The position numbers were made by a program, and so were the translations under genes. Source: Plectrocnemia conspersa (Eukaryota; Arthropoda; Insecta; Trichoptera; Polycentropodidae). Taken from it: a DNA stretch of 64,000 nucleotides. Below the pieces are notes generated by a model that made no database searches, was not told the DNA's origin, and saw nothing but the letters and a program-made list of their open reading frames with translations. The DNA is taken from the NCBI GenBank assembly GCA_009617715.1, contig VTFK01000092.1, forward strand, positions 930,001 through 994,000, in the 5' to 3' direction. Positions 1 through 10,904 of this stretch are shown one piece after another. The first letter of the stretch is position 1, and the number at the start of each line of letters is the position of its first letter.

Positions 1-165
1 CCTCAAAATATACTGAGATATATATAATATACTTAGGAATCAAGAAGAGTACCTGAAGGTAGTGTGCTAGGACCTATACTAATGCATATATTATATTTGT
101 GGCATATTATTGTATTGAAGATTCATCTTAAAATATACCAACTGTTGTTGTATAAAGCACATGAG
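1..165 (+). pseudogene. LINE reverse transcriptase fragment (left edge)
   Basis: Bases 46-81 read RVPEGSVLGPIL, a close match to the GVPQGSxLGPxLF block of Jockey/I-type non-LTR reverse transcriptases. The residues after it keep the spacing expected before the catalytic FADD box, and HLKIY near 130-145 resembles the DLKIY that normally follows FADD. The catalytic aspartates themselves are not preserved. The frame stays open to 264, but nothing after about residue 35 looks like reverse transcriptase. This is a truncated, dead copy whose upstream part lies outside the window. The motif is seen; the clade is inferred. Confidence 0.7.
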
Positions 166-660
166 CTTCCGCCCACGAGCAGCTTCATACGAACCCGGGT
201 GAGCTCTACATCGAGGCGTCCTACTTGGGCTGTCGTTAGAGATAATTCAGCGCGAATTTATTGATTGTCTCCTAGCATCACCTTTTTTACTCGAGACGGA
301 TAATGATTCCATGAACAGATGTGAAAAAAAATGATTGGGTAAATGTGCATATAGTATGTATATTTACGTTAAGCATATAAAAATGGGGTGAGTGGATAAA
401 TTCGAGCAGCGTGCGCTCGAAAATCCTCGCGTACGCAGATTCGTAACAACGTTTGTCGGCTGGGCAGGGGAGATAGTACGTGTCCTCCATTCCCGACCTA
501 GGTCGAGGAGGGCCGCCACCCCTTCGGGGGCCGCCATGAATGGGCGCGTCCGCCCTGACACACTAACGTAAAGCGCTCCCCCGGCCCACACCACCCATCT
601 ACGCCGCAATTTCCTACACCGACGACCGCACAGCTGGAACTTTTCAGGGGCGTGGAGCGA
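166..660. other. GC-rich patch without a recognisable gene
   Basis: Bases about 390-660 are much richer in G+C than their surroundings, with many CpGs and GGGCC/CCGCC runs. On the minus strand two overlapping frames are open (609-364 and about 564-287), and the second includes PCPADKRCYESAYARIFERT. I do not recognise either. The patch could be a decayed exon, a CpG-rich regulatory island or a piece of a GC-rich transposon. No start context, splice signal or family motif decides between them. Confidence 0.2.
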
Positions 661-3600
661 TCGTATGTTGAACGGTGGGTGGGTGGTCGGATAGAGATGT
701 TCGGATAGACCGGAGAAAGGGGGAGGGAGTGTAAAAAAACAACAAAGCTGTCCGCACGGGCGGCCTTCGGAGAGCTAGCCCCGAGAGATCGGGATAAGGT
801 ATGAAATCGTAGGAATCTGGTGGGAGATATATATTATTTAGTCGTAACGGAACTAAAGTACTTTTATTGGACATTATCTGCCTCATGTGGTCGTTCCATT
901 AAACGAGCGGCGCACAGATCACATGTTTTCAACACCCAATTCAATAAACTAATCACTATAGCCCGGGGCGTAGATATAATCGATTCGATTAGGTAGAACA
1001 GAATACGATAATTTAACATACGGCATAACATACGAAGATAGGGCATTTTGATACGCCGACGCCAACGGATGCGTTCTGGCACCGACGCGACGTCAGTCAA
1101 AGCAGGACATCTCAGGCGAAAGAGACCGTGCTTTTATATCTACCTAAACTGTAACTCTAAGGGTTATCTGAAACTTATTTTAATTATAATTATTAACGTT
1201 ATAATAACGTTAATAATATGATTGTAATACTGCATTATTAAAAATTGTTCATTCAATTTTAAACCACTTAACCTCGCATTTATTCATACGATAAGCCAAC
1301 TACTTTACTAATATTTAATCATAAACGAGCTTATAAGTTTATAAGCTTCGTTCAAGATGTGTTTGTTTGCGTAATCGTTACTATTATGGTTGAATTCAAC
1401 AGACTTTAGTACATATAATATATATTTATATACATATATTGCTGGCAATACTTAAATAATATATTTCAACTTTCTATTTCATTATCAAATTTAATAACCT
1501 CAACATTTTCCACACAAAACCACACAATCTAATATGATCACGTCCCATCTTCTGGAAAGGTTGGTCGGGTTTTATTAGATCCGATGGAAAAACTGCTGAG
1601 CGAAAGGGACCTTTGCGAGTGCACATTTGAATAATATATCCGCAATAAGGCTCTAATCCCGGCGCCTCGAGAAGAAGCACGTCACGTCGATAAATCTCAT
1701 TAATGTGGCAGAATACCATGTATACATAAATATTTTTCACGCCGAGGGAAGCTAGAAGATCGGAAAATGAATTAGCGAGAGAAAAGAAAATGGAAAAGTT
1801 TGGTGGGTGGATTTGAGCCAAGAAAAAAATAAGACGGATTTAAAGTAATGTATACTTTAAGCAAATTAAATTTTAAGGCACGCTTTAATTTCGTAAAGTG
1901 AAAATACATGGGCGTCTTAAGTATAGTTTGTTTGGGTTTAATTACATTCAATTTACAATCGACCTTATAATTATTTAGACCAGTAACTATTATCTGGTAG
2001 ATTAGGCAGGGTTAAGCATCACTAAATACATAAAAGATAGCTGCTGCCTCAGTTTTGGGGTCTAGTTATAATATAACTTTGATTAAGAATTAAATGTTAA
2101 CGATGCTTGAAACAACATTCTTGAATTGAATCAAAAAAATATACGTAAAGTGAATTATTTTAGAGAAGCTCAAGCTCAAGATAAATAAATCGTCACAAAA
2201 GGTATTTATTTAATTTGTATATATAAGCATACAAAAACAATGACTAAGACTAAATAGCTTTATTTTAATAATAAAAAAAGCTATTCATGAAATTTTTAAC
2301 AAACATTTTGTCGTACTTTTTATTATCAAAAATAAGTCGCCAACTGGTAAAATAATTAAATAGTGCAGATTGATACACGATTAATAGTGAATAAGTGCAA
2401 AAAAAATTCACTTTATTTTAAATTATAATATCTTATTGTTTTTAATTATTTTTCAGAAGCAATGAAAGAATAATTTAATGACCTATATGGCTACAACGTA
2501 GAATTGGTATATATAAACAAAGAGTGAATCTTCTCATGTTGAAGTCATTGTCAACAAGTATTATATTTTTATAAAGAACATACAACATAAGTTTGATGTT
2601 ACTGAATATCTTGAATTTGGCTATTCCGAAAGAGGAATGATGGCACAGAAAAAAAATGAATAAAAATATTTTGCCACATCGAAATTAAAAATAATCCACT
2701 CTTAGATATTTTGGCTATTGATTATTCCAGGTATGCAATCACATATTTATAATCATTGTAAAATATCGTTTATTAGATAACATCTAAGAAACTACAAACT
2801 AAACTAAATTTATAAGCTGTCCGTTGGCTGATATTATAGCGTTCCCACTGCGACAGCGCCGATTTGATCGACATTGACTTTCAATCCTCATACATACTAA
2901 GGATATATTACACGTTCACGTTTAAAATGTACCTGGTTTATTTGCAACTTAAAATCTAACGTATATGTGCATTAAATCGGAAGCAATGATAATGTTTATG
3001 TAATATAAAAGGAAAAACTCACTTTTCGGCCTCGGAGCCTGGCGACGGGAATTCAAAATTTGAAGATTTCATTACGAAGATTGTTTTATGATTGTTTATC
3101 TAGTTTAATCAATATATTGTTCTAATCCTCAACACATTATGTATATATTTAATTTTGATAGTTAATTTGCAATCCAATTATTTATATTCAGTCAAATCGA
3201 ACACCACACATGACGAATTAATGAAAAATTATTGTCGCATAGTAAAATTTTTTTTATAAATAATAATTATTTAAAGCTGTTGTCATGTTGATGTCGGCCA
3301 TCTTGATTTATATTTGAATGCTTGTTTTTCATTGGTCGAAACAAGCGAATGCATTACCGGCGGCTCGAAAATTAATCGAAGCAAATTCAATTTTTATTTT
3401 ATTCTTATAATAATAACTTCTTAAGCTAGGAGACGTTACTATCTGTTTTGAGCAAATTCTCAAAATTTTCCTGGTTTGACAAAAAAATATTTTGGTAAAT
3501 TTACTTATAATTATATCTCCATTGTTGTATGTGGATTGACACATTAATTTGTAATTTTGAATTACAAATATCTTGATTTGTAATTAGCTTGTAGACATGT

Positions 3601-4257
3601 TTAATGAGGTTCATGGTGAAATAAGCTAATTCTTCAGACACAGATATCTTAGAAATTGTCTTTGTGATATTTGTAAGTACTGTGGTTCTACATTAGTGGC
3701 TAATATTATGATATGCCCAATGTTTCATAAAATTGTTCTTAATAAAAACATTGAATCAAACTATCTTTAAATAATACGTAAAGATCTTTTATAGTTTTTA
3801 TTTTGAGCAGTAGATGACTTATTTATACAATACTCTAATAATCATATACTATAGAAAAGACTACTACGCAGTGAGTTTATTATATAACACGATTAACAAT
3901 TGGCGACGGTACCCAAAAAAAAAAATAAACTGAGATGATTATCTATATAGATAGATAACTTGTTAAAACATTTTCAGCGAAAACCTATTATGAAACATTT
4001 TAGTAGACATTCCGAATCTATTGAGTATTTTACCGTATGTTATACATTTTTGTCAAGCCTACTCAAACAAATTACAGCGTCCAAAACAGACGTCCGAAAA
4101 TATCAGTGTCTATCCAATGTTTCCCTTGTTCTTCCTATACCCAAATGTACATTGTGTATTATACGTCCCGGGGGATAATAAGCGAGCAAGGTCACGTTCG
4201 ATTGTATAATATCAAGTTTCAGACAATTTCATCCAACAGACGTGTTTTATGTTTAAA
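661..4257. other. AT-rich gene-free stretch
   Basis: No gene is supported. The sequence is mostly AT-rich filler with homopolymer runs and short palindromic words. A 115-codon minus-strand frame at 1474-1821 lies in a slightly less AT-rich patch, but its translation has no domain I recognise. I see no transposon ends with target duplications here. Confidence 0.5.
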
Positions 4258-4560
4258 AATTTCGAGGGTAGCAACGCCCACGCATCGGTTGCCGACCAGC
4301 AGAGAGGAGCTGCTAAGCGTTTACTACGTTAATTCGCGAGACCTGCGCCCCCCGGGGGCCCTACACGTGCCTCGTCCGGGGGCGGCCCTCGGCTAATAAT
4401 ACACGGGAGCGGGGCGCGCGAGCGAGAGCCTCTGCCATCGATTGAGCCCCTGCAGCAGCCCTATATATAGCAGCAGCGAGCCCGCCCGGCGCCACCCACC
4501 TGTGGGAAACCAACAGCCCCCCTAGCAGCCACCCCAGCCACCTGATCAATCGACCTGTTT
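4258..4560 (+). promoter_or_regulatory. GC/CpG-rich island with TATA box, promoter candidate
   Basis: This is an abrupt GC-rich island in AT-rich surroundings, with CCCCCCGGGGGCCC-type runs, several CAGCAG triplets and a TATATATAG box at 4462-4470. No clear initiator sits 25-32 bases downstream, so the start site is unresolved. The island ends in a good splice-acceptor-like tract (TATATTTTCAG, ending at 4570). A short ORF follows at 4583. Taken together this could be a promoter plus first exon and intron, or just a GC-rich transposon remnant. Promoter function is inference only. Confidence 0.25.
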
Positions 4561-4582
4561 ATATTTTCAGACGGAGCAAAAC

Positions 4583-4693
4583 ATGGAGGAGGGTGGAATA
4601 CCCAGGATTGAAAGACATGCATTTGACACAGGGTCATATCATCCGAGTAAAACAAAAAAAAACACGTATGATTCTAAGAAGAAAATTGAATAA
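4583..4693 (+). CDS. Candidate 36-codon small ORF or exon downstream of GC-rich island
   Basis: An ATG 12 bases after the acceptor-like TTTTCAG opens a 36-residue frame that begins MEEGGIPRIERHAFDTGSYH and ends in a lysine-rich tail (KTKK, SKKKIE) before TAA. It has no signal peptide and no domain that I recognise. Its only support is position: a GC-rich TATA-containing island and a polypyrimidine-AG lie just upstream. The AAACATGG start context has a purine at -3 and G at +4. An ORF this short is expected by chance, so the call is weak. Confidence 0.15.
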   Translation: MEEGGIPRIERHAFDTGSYHPSKTKKNTYDSKKKIE

Positions 4694-5189
4694 GTACTTT
4701 ATACAACAAATACTATCATGAAGCGCTGTAATTAAAACTAAACATTAGATTGAGGTCAGTACATCTACAAGTCCTACATTTATAGCGTTATTCGCGAGTT
4801 TTCCTACACACCGTGTCCTATTTCGCCCGATGAAAGCTCTGAAAGTGGGACGGAGGGCTGGCGCAACCCTGGCACTTGGTGGTCTTTGGTGGCATTTTCA
4901 ATTTATAAACAAAGTTTAACTCGTGCTGCCAGATTAACTAACGTCCAAAGATCGTAAATAACACGTAAAGAATCTAGGCTGTCTTCCAAGATTTCAATAA
5001 TACAAATACTACAACACTTTCGTCAACATACACCTTGAGATATGTGCTTTAACAATGAAATATTTTAAAATCAGAAAATGTCATTTCATATCGATCAATA
5101 TCGCTTCTTCCAGTTATTTTCACATCAGGATGTCTATTGATCAATATTTTATAATTTCTGTATGGTCTTGTGAAATTAAAGGAGAAAAA
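4694..5189. other. Gene-free stretch
   Basis: No gene is seen. The segment 4795-4905 is less AT-rich and contains GGCTGGCGCAACCCTGGCAC, which resembles degenerate ends of hAT-type elements, but no partner end was found. Confidence 0.4.
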
Positions 5190-5690
5190 TCCGGGAGGCC
5201 ATGATTTCATTCCAGCTGGTATGCTTTAAAAAATGCTTGACCTACCGTTGAAAATAAATACTTCCATATAAAAAAAAGGGAACAAAGCTATGATACAGAA
5301 TTATAGACCTGTGTTGATTTTATTAGCACCAGCCAAATAATTCTAAATCATATTTTATAAGTACGCTTCAAATCATATCGATGAATAATTGATTGAGCAA
5401 CAGCATGGTCTTTGCATATTGAGATCAGTAGCAACGAATCTGCTACTGAAAAATCGCGATAAAGTATATCAAGTAGACGTCATCTACACTGATTTTTAAA
5501 ATGCTTTTAATAAAGTTTGCTATGCTTTAATTTAAAAAAATTGAATTTGGGTCTTCACCCACGTAATGATTATCTCTTGAACCATACCTTTCAAATCGTC
5601 ATTAATATTTTTAATATGAGTATCACAAGTCTGAATATATTGTCACATCGGGAATCTCTAATGTTCTGTATATTAAAACCAAATAAAGCT
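5190..5690 (+). pseudogene. Degenerate LINE reverse transcriptase
   Basis: In one main frame, broken by stops and small shifts, the blocks of a non-LTR reverse transcriptase occur in order. NYRPV is at 5299-5313. EQQHG (family consensus QxGF) is at 5395-5409. RSVATNLLL follows at 5422-5448. VDVIYTDF is at about 5476-5499, corresponding to the first catalytic block (xxDFxKAFDxV), with the following residues read as NAFNKV. KLNLGLHP, which matches the KLxxxGI region, comes next near 5540. The GVPQGS block is barely discernible near 5650. The copy has several in-frame stops and cannot encode active enzyme. Jockey/I affinity is inferred from block spacing. Confidence 0.75.
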
Positions 5691-5870
5691 GGTCACAGTT
5701 TATTTTATAAACATATATAAATTACCACATATGTAGATACATTTAGATGCCGCTATCAGGAGTTAAAATGACACGTTTTTGATTTCCGAGAGTCTTCACT
5801 GGCGTGTCAAGTTGTATAATTGTCGGCTGTGATTTGTCGTTATATGTTCTCGTTATGAACCCTCCTTGTT

Positions 5871-6375
5871 AGGGTTGCCATACGTCCCGTATATACGGGA
5901 TTGCACACCGTATTTCACTACTCAGTCCCGTATTACTATTGGTCCCGTTTTGTGCTCGGTGAATACTAATTTATTTCGCGAATGTATTGCTCGCTTCAGG
6001 AGCAAGCAATTATTTATTTACTTTTTGTTATTACTTTTTTTGGTAATGCAATTTTTATATCTATAATAAAAGATGCTAAAAAGGAAATATAATTTTAAAT
6101 ATGAATATACAAAAAATTGGACATTTATAAAGAAAAGTTTAAAAATAATTATAGACCTCCGGCGGTATAATTATTTTTATATAAACATATTTTTATATTT
6201 TCATGTTTCATTAATTTTTTTTAATAAGCGATTCTTATCTTAGCCTCCCCCTCGCCATACAATTTTCAAATACAAAATCTGACCTTCCTAAAAATCTGTA
6301 ACTTCATGTCTTCAATATGCCAAAAAATTTCGGGGTAGCGGCCCCTTTTGACCCCCCCCCCACCCTCCTTTAGTC
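5871..6375. mobile_element. Decayed DNA-transposon remnant (AGGGTTGCCATACGTCCCG end)
   Basis: AGGGTTGCCATACGTCCCG at 5871-5889 has the look of a hAT-type terminus. It runs into a perfect 16-bp palindrome TCCCGTATATACGGGA at 5885-5900, and GTCCCGT recurs at about 5926 and 5942. No matching inverted end was found within the next kilobase, so the element is truncated or its other end has decayed. A C-rich patch with CCCCCCCCCCC at about 6350 belongs to a different repeat end (AGTCACGCTAC). Confidence 0.35.
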
Positions 6376-8036
6376 ACGCTACATACTCTTCACACATTAT
6401 ATGCATATAAAAAATGTGCAAAACAGTTTTCTAGTTTGATGAAATATGTTAATGGTTATCAGGAATTTGATTATTTTAGCACGTGCTCGAACAAACAATG
6501 GGAAACATCTGTTGTAACTTCAATTTTAACCGATTCTAAGAAACTGACTAAATTTTTAGGCCAGTCAAGATATTTTTAGCGCATTAAGTTTAAAATCACA
6601 TTAGAGGAATGGTCCTTCAATCGCAAAAATGCCGCCTGGGACTGTATGCCCTTCAAGCCACCCCACTGCATAAAATATATTATTTGCAAACGCCATTGGT
6701 CTTAAAATAAATAAATTAATTAATTAAATTAAAAGAGCTAGTCATTTTGTAAACAAATTTCATATAGAATGTGTTAAAATCTACGTAACCTGTAATTTAT
6801 ATTCTAATTGAATGATTACTTAATGCAGATTTATTAATAATGATATTATTTTATCATATTTATTCGCATAGAAATAGCTCACTCAGTCCATTCGTCGTTA
6901 CCCCGCGGCATAAAGACAAAGCATATCATAGCATCACTACAATTGAACATTTGAATAATTCGCCCACTTATACGTACATACGCTGAGCGATTAAATCGCT
7001 TCGTCGGTTTCGCTTAGCCAAACGTAAAGTGTTTACTAAACTGTCTTGTTTTGAATTAATAATATTTAATTGCGAAAGGGATACGATTATCCGACATAAT
7101 CAACGCATTTGTTTAATCAGATAAGGTGCTAGCGAACAAATAAAGCGAATGTTTATTATTTATTCCTCCCCCTCTTTCATCGAATTTTACAGTTCAGCGA
7201 ACGACAGGCACATCACTAGCCTGGTCGTGTCACACCACTAGGCGCAATGAGTAGGCGTCAAAACATAAAACCGCACTTGCATAATGTATGAACGATCGCA
7301 TTGTTATATTATAAAGAAGGCTCGTCAAATACTCTCGAGAAAACAATTAATTAATTAAGGTACGTCTGATTTTCTAAATAACAAAATACTATTATTTGAC
7401 GGCTTTTATGTGTATAACAATTGAAAAAAATTAAGTTTTGAAATTAACGAAAAGTAATTTTAATAACTAAACGATTATTTAATCTACGTTTATTACTAAT
7501 TAATATATAAATCACATTTGCTTTGTGTAATGTTGCTATTATTTATTTAGCTAATGGTTTATACTTACACTAAACAAATATAATCAAAACATACACATAA
7601 AATATAATATAAACATAATATAAAATAAGATGGGGTGTGTCTTTATTATATTTTTATTTTTGCGGATTTTCTTAGGGTTATTATTCAAATTCACACCTCC
7701 GTACAATATTTCCCTGGCCGTACTCGTTGCTTTATACCCAACTATCTTTAAATTATCCCTATTCCTAGTAATAAATATGTGCACATTTTTATTTCTTATT
7801 AAAATACGTAACATAAGAAACTATTAGACAACAGTCGGCACTTAAATAAAGTTTCTGTTATTCTTTGACTAATAGTAGAAATACATTTTTGGGACGAGTG
7901 AGCCGTTTCAAGTGTTTATAAGATAATCAAATTCATATATTAAATTGTAAAATTAAAACTGATAAATTAATCAACCATAATAGTTTTGTATCGAACAATA
8001 AATTTAAATATTTAGGTTTAAAAGTATGGTTACCAT
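6376..8036. other. AT-rich gene-free stretch
   Basis: No gene is visible. Two overlapping frames around 7584-7827, one on each strand, are hydrophobic AT-rich artefacts. Part of this stretch (about 7730-7800) weakly resembles the AT-rich repeat at 11400-11440. Nothing else stands out. Confidence 0.4.
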
Positions 8037-8175
8037 TTCCCCTCTTTTTACATAAAGGAGAGGAAAAGAATGAAATATTATGAATCCTGATGAAATAGAA
8101 ATATCAAAAAATAACAAACACTGACTGGTCTACTTTTGGCGTTCTTTGGATGTCAGCTGAAATGATGTCCCTGTG
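8037..8175 (+). repeat. Dispersed repeat family F, fragment
   Basis: The string of partial matches ATTATGAATCcTGATGAAAT, ACTGACTGG and AATGATGTCCCTG recurs in the same order at 46225-46390 and 47270-47410, and inverted at 51640-51790. The copies differ at many positions, so the family is old. It has no coding potential that I can see. Confidence 0.55.
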
Positions 8176-8455
8176 TGTGTACATTAATATTTCGACCAAA
8201 TAAAATATTAACAATTATGCATCTGTTTCAATTTTCTATGTAAACATATTTTTATATTTATAATTAAATACTATTTGAGCAAAATACGAAAATCAAATTT
8301 TTAGTCTATAGTTTAAAATATAATATAATGTGTCAGTAATATAATAGTGGACAAAAATTATCCTGATCCAAACAGGTTACCAGGTTAAATTAAGGAAAAA
8401 TATACGAGAAAAGGGTAATGAATTTGGCCAGTATTCAGATGCACTAGTATTGATG

Positions 8456-8669
8456 TTAACGCCAGCGACTCACCGGTGAGTCACTTATTGATAATTATTT
8501 TTTTTTAAATTTAAAACAAATTAACGAATTATTTACATTATTTAAAATTATTACAGCTTAATTTATCAGTAAACCAAGTATTTTATATTTATTTTTATAA
8601 AGAGATACTGACGCGTGAAGAAAATTAACAGCTGACTCACTAAAAAGTCGCTGGCGTTTAAAGGGTTAA
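8456..8669. mobile_element. piggyBac-like MITE bounded by TTAA
   Basis: TTAA at 8456-8459 is followed by CGCCAGCGACTCaccgGTGAGTCA. The inverted partner TGACTCACtaaaaAGTCGCTGGCGTTTAAAGGGTTAA closes the element at 8669. The outer right terminus, read inward from the end as TTAACCCTTTAAACGCCAG, has the CCCTTT start and TTAA target typical of piggyBac-type elements. The left end has lost the CCCTTTAA part. The interior of about 150 bp is AT-rich and non-coding. The left terminus also contains the perfect palindrome GACTCACCGGTGAGTC (8467-8482). Confidence 0.65.
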
Positions 8670-9182
8670 TAATCTCTTTGAAATTAATACGAATAATGCA
8701 TAATTTTAAGTTGTTTCAGTACTTCTTTGCAATTATCATAAACTATTTGATTCTTTATTTGTGTTTAGCATGAACTTCTTTGGGCAATGTATTTAAACTT
8801 TTTCAACCAATCTTTTGCAATATATCCAGTGTTGTATATTTAATTAAATATATTTTTCAATATTTATTGCTGTCATTCATTGACTCTGTGTTTGCGGTTA
8901 ATATGTTACTCGTGTCAGCTGCAGTTAAACCATAAGCTTCTTGTCTTATCAATATGTTTATGAACACCAGATTACTATAGCTTTTCGTATGTTTCTCTGA
9001 CTTTGCAATGTACTTCTTGCTATTTATTCTCGTATTTTACCAAATATTTTAAGAATCTTATCAATCATTCATGGCTTATCTCATTGTCCATTTAAAAAAA
9101 TATTTATCCAGACTTTCAAGTCTTTTATACTGAAATTAGATTCTCACGATTTTTTTATAGCTCTCAGATTGAGTGTATGAAT
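8670..9182. other. AT-rich gene-free stretch
   Basis: AT-rich sequence with no supported feature. A sharp rise in G+C begins at about 9183, just upstream of the candidate signal-peptide ORF. Confidence 0.4.
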
Positions 9183-9300
9183 TTTTGGACGCAAGGGTCT
9201 AAAAGCGCCCCAGGAGCCCGCAAACCTCTGCTTGTGACCCACTGTCTCTGGTCTCCATGCGGCTCCAGTCTGCGGGAGAGCATATCGTGACGTAACCAGA

Positions 9301-9378
9301 ATGAAATTTGTAATGTCAAGGTTAGGCTGGTTGGTGCTGTGCTTGGCCAGCGTTCTTGCCGCTGGCAAAGTGTTTTAA
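9301..9378 (+). CDS. Candidate first exon or small ORF encoding a signal peptide
   Basis: This 25-codon frame starts with ATG, with A at -3. It begins MKFVMSRLG, runs through a hydrophobic core WLVLCLASVL and ends AAGKVF before TAA. This is the full anatomy of a secretory signal peptide: a short basic N-region, a Leu-rich core, then small residues suited to cleavage near AA|G. Bases 9183-9300 upstream are GC-rich, unlike neighbouring DNA. Many insect secreted-protein genes carry the signal peptide on a separate first exon. Only a weak donor (AAA|GTGTTT at 9370) lies before the stop, and no matching second exon was found. It could equally be a chance ORF. Confidence 0.3.
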   Translation: MKFVMSRLGWLVLCLASVLAAGKVF

Positions 9379-9539
9379 TGGCGTTGTGAAAAAAAACTCT
9401 CTTCGCGCTGCCTGCCATACACACGTAACACTACACACAATTTCTTTTCAAATTGTGAACATAAATTGCTTCGTGGAAGCAAAAAAACGCAGATCTCTCT
9501 CAGACCGCAGAATTAAGTATGGACCAAAAGTGATACCGA

Positions 9540-9960
9540 GGGACTCGATCCTGTGGCATTTAGAGACACGAACGAGCTCCATTATTTATATTGCATTACC
9601 GGGGCAGATATAAAAGTGGATTTTCACCCCTTCGGACCCATAAAGGTTGATCGGACTACTTAAATTATCCAATTTCTGGCAGTTCCGTGTGATTATCCAG
9701 GGGCACCTTATAAATCTTATACTCGATCATGCACACAATGAGCTTGAATGGACATCGAACCTTGGAGTGTGGGTCGGTTTCCGATCGAGTCTAGTTTTTT
9801 GGTCTCTTTTTACATTTAAACGACGAAGGTCGTCAAGATTCACCATTGAGCGAGACCATAAAAGTAGATTGAACGCCTGCAAGTCGTCTGTATTCGCTAG
9901 CAGTTCATACCAAGAAGGAGAGAGACACTTCTTGACTACAACTAGACTATAGCTTTTTGT
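9540..9960 (+). promoter_or_regulatory. Less AT-rich segment with TATAAAAG box
   Basis: A consensus TATAAAAG box lies at 9609-9616 in a segment of near-balanced composition. A second, weaker CATAAAAG is near 9857. A 101-codon plus-strand frame (9647-9952) crosses the segment but has no recognisable domain. This could be a gene promoter or part of a decayed LTR, since TATA boxes of this kind are common in LTRs. No TG...CA ends with target duplication were found. Confidence 0.2.
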
Positions 9961-9984
9961 TATCTACTTTACCTGTGTAATTAA

Positions 9985-10310
9985 AACTATCATTTACGAG
10001 GTAAAGTCGGTCATGTTGTAGATACAATGCCACCTATTGTTTTGAGCATCTATGACGGATCCTGTGATTATTATGGTTTCGATAAACTCGGTAACTACTG
10101 CTTATAAACGATTCGGCTGAAGATCGCTATTATCAATGTCCTAATGGAATGATATAAAATAATACTCTTGTGCATATATAACGTTATTACTTAAAAAAGT
10201 GGCTAAAAATAACTTAGCATCGCTTATCATCATGACAAGCCAACATATAACAGTAGCTTAAACAATCATTTACGAGACATCAAGTCGGTCATGATGTAGA
10301 TATAGCCGAA
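9985..10310 (+). repeat. Local direct repeat pair (ATCATTTACGAG...GTCGGTCATG)
   Basis: The words ATCATTTACGAG, AAGTCGGTCATG and TGTAGATA occur in the same order at about 9989-10024 and again at about 10264-10304. This indicates a diverged local duplication about 275 bp apart. No function is evident. Confidence 0.45.
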
Positions 10311-10794
10311 AACCAAACTTTAAGGGTGGCGAAGATATAAACGTATCTCATATCTAAGATTGCCTTCACCTTTGACATTTAAGTGAACAGTAAAACTATT
10401 CTCGTCTTAATCAGTATAACTGTCTTTTCATGTTCTCACTTTATGACTGTTTGCAAAGGGGACAGTCCCATAAGTTAATTTCATATACCTAGCTCTCGTG
10501 GATGTTTCGAATCGATAAATCCGTAACGCGTGTTACAATATTTTCTAAATTTACCTATCGCGTGTTTTTTATATTACGTTTGCGATAGTATTTGCACTTA
10601 TATTACAATAATAAATTGCGAAGGCCACTATTGGTCTCATAGCAGCTGAAAACACACGTACTTGTTGACAATTTAATGAATGCATTCGTCATGCATATTT
10701 TTGTCTGCGTTGACATTGCAAGAGATAATGTAATTTGAAGTGAATGAAATTTAAGATAAAGTATTGAAAACTACACCTTCAAAAACAATAAAAA
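10311..10794. other. Gene-free stretch
   Basis: Moderately AT-rich sequence with no gene or recognisable transposon end. Confidence 0.4.
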
Positions 10795-10904
10795 ATAGTG
10801 CATGTATTTTTCAGTGAAAATATATTTTCACTAGTGTAAATATAATTTCACTAACTGTTTCAGTGAAATTATATCTGAATTCACGAGTAGATATATATTT
10901 CTAA

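Noticed and set aside
1474..1821. 115-codon minus-strand ORF
   Set aside because: The translation has no motif, signal peptide or family resemblance that I recognise, and length alone is not convincing in a 64-kb window scanned in six frames.
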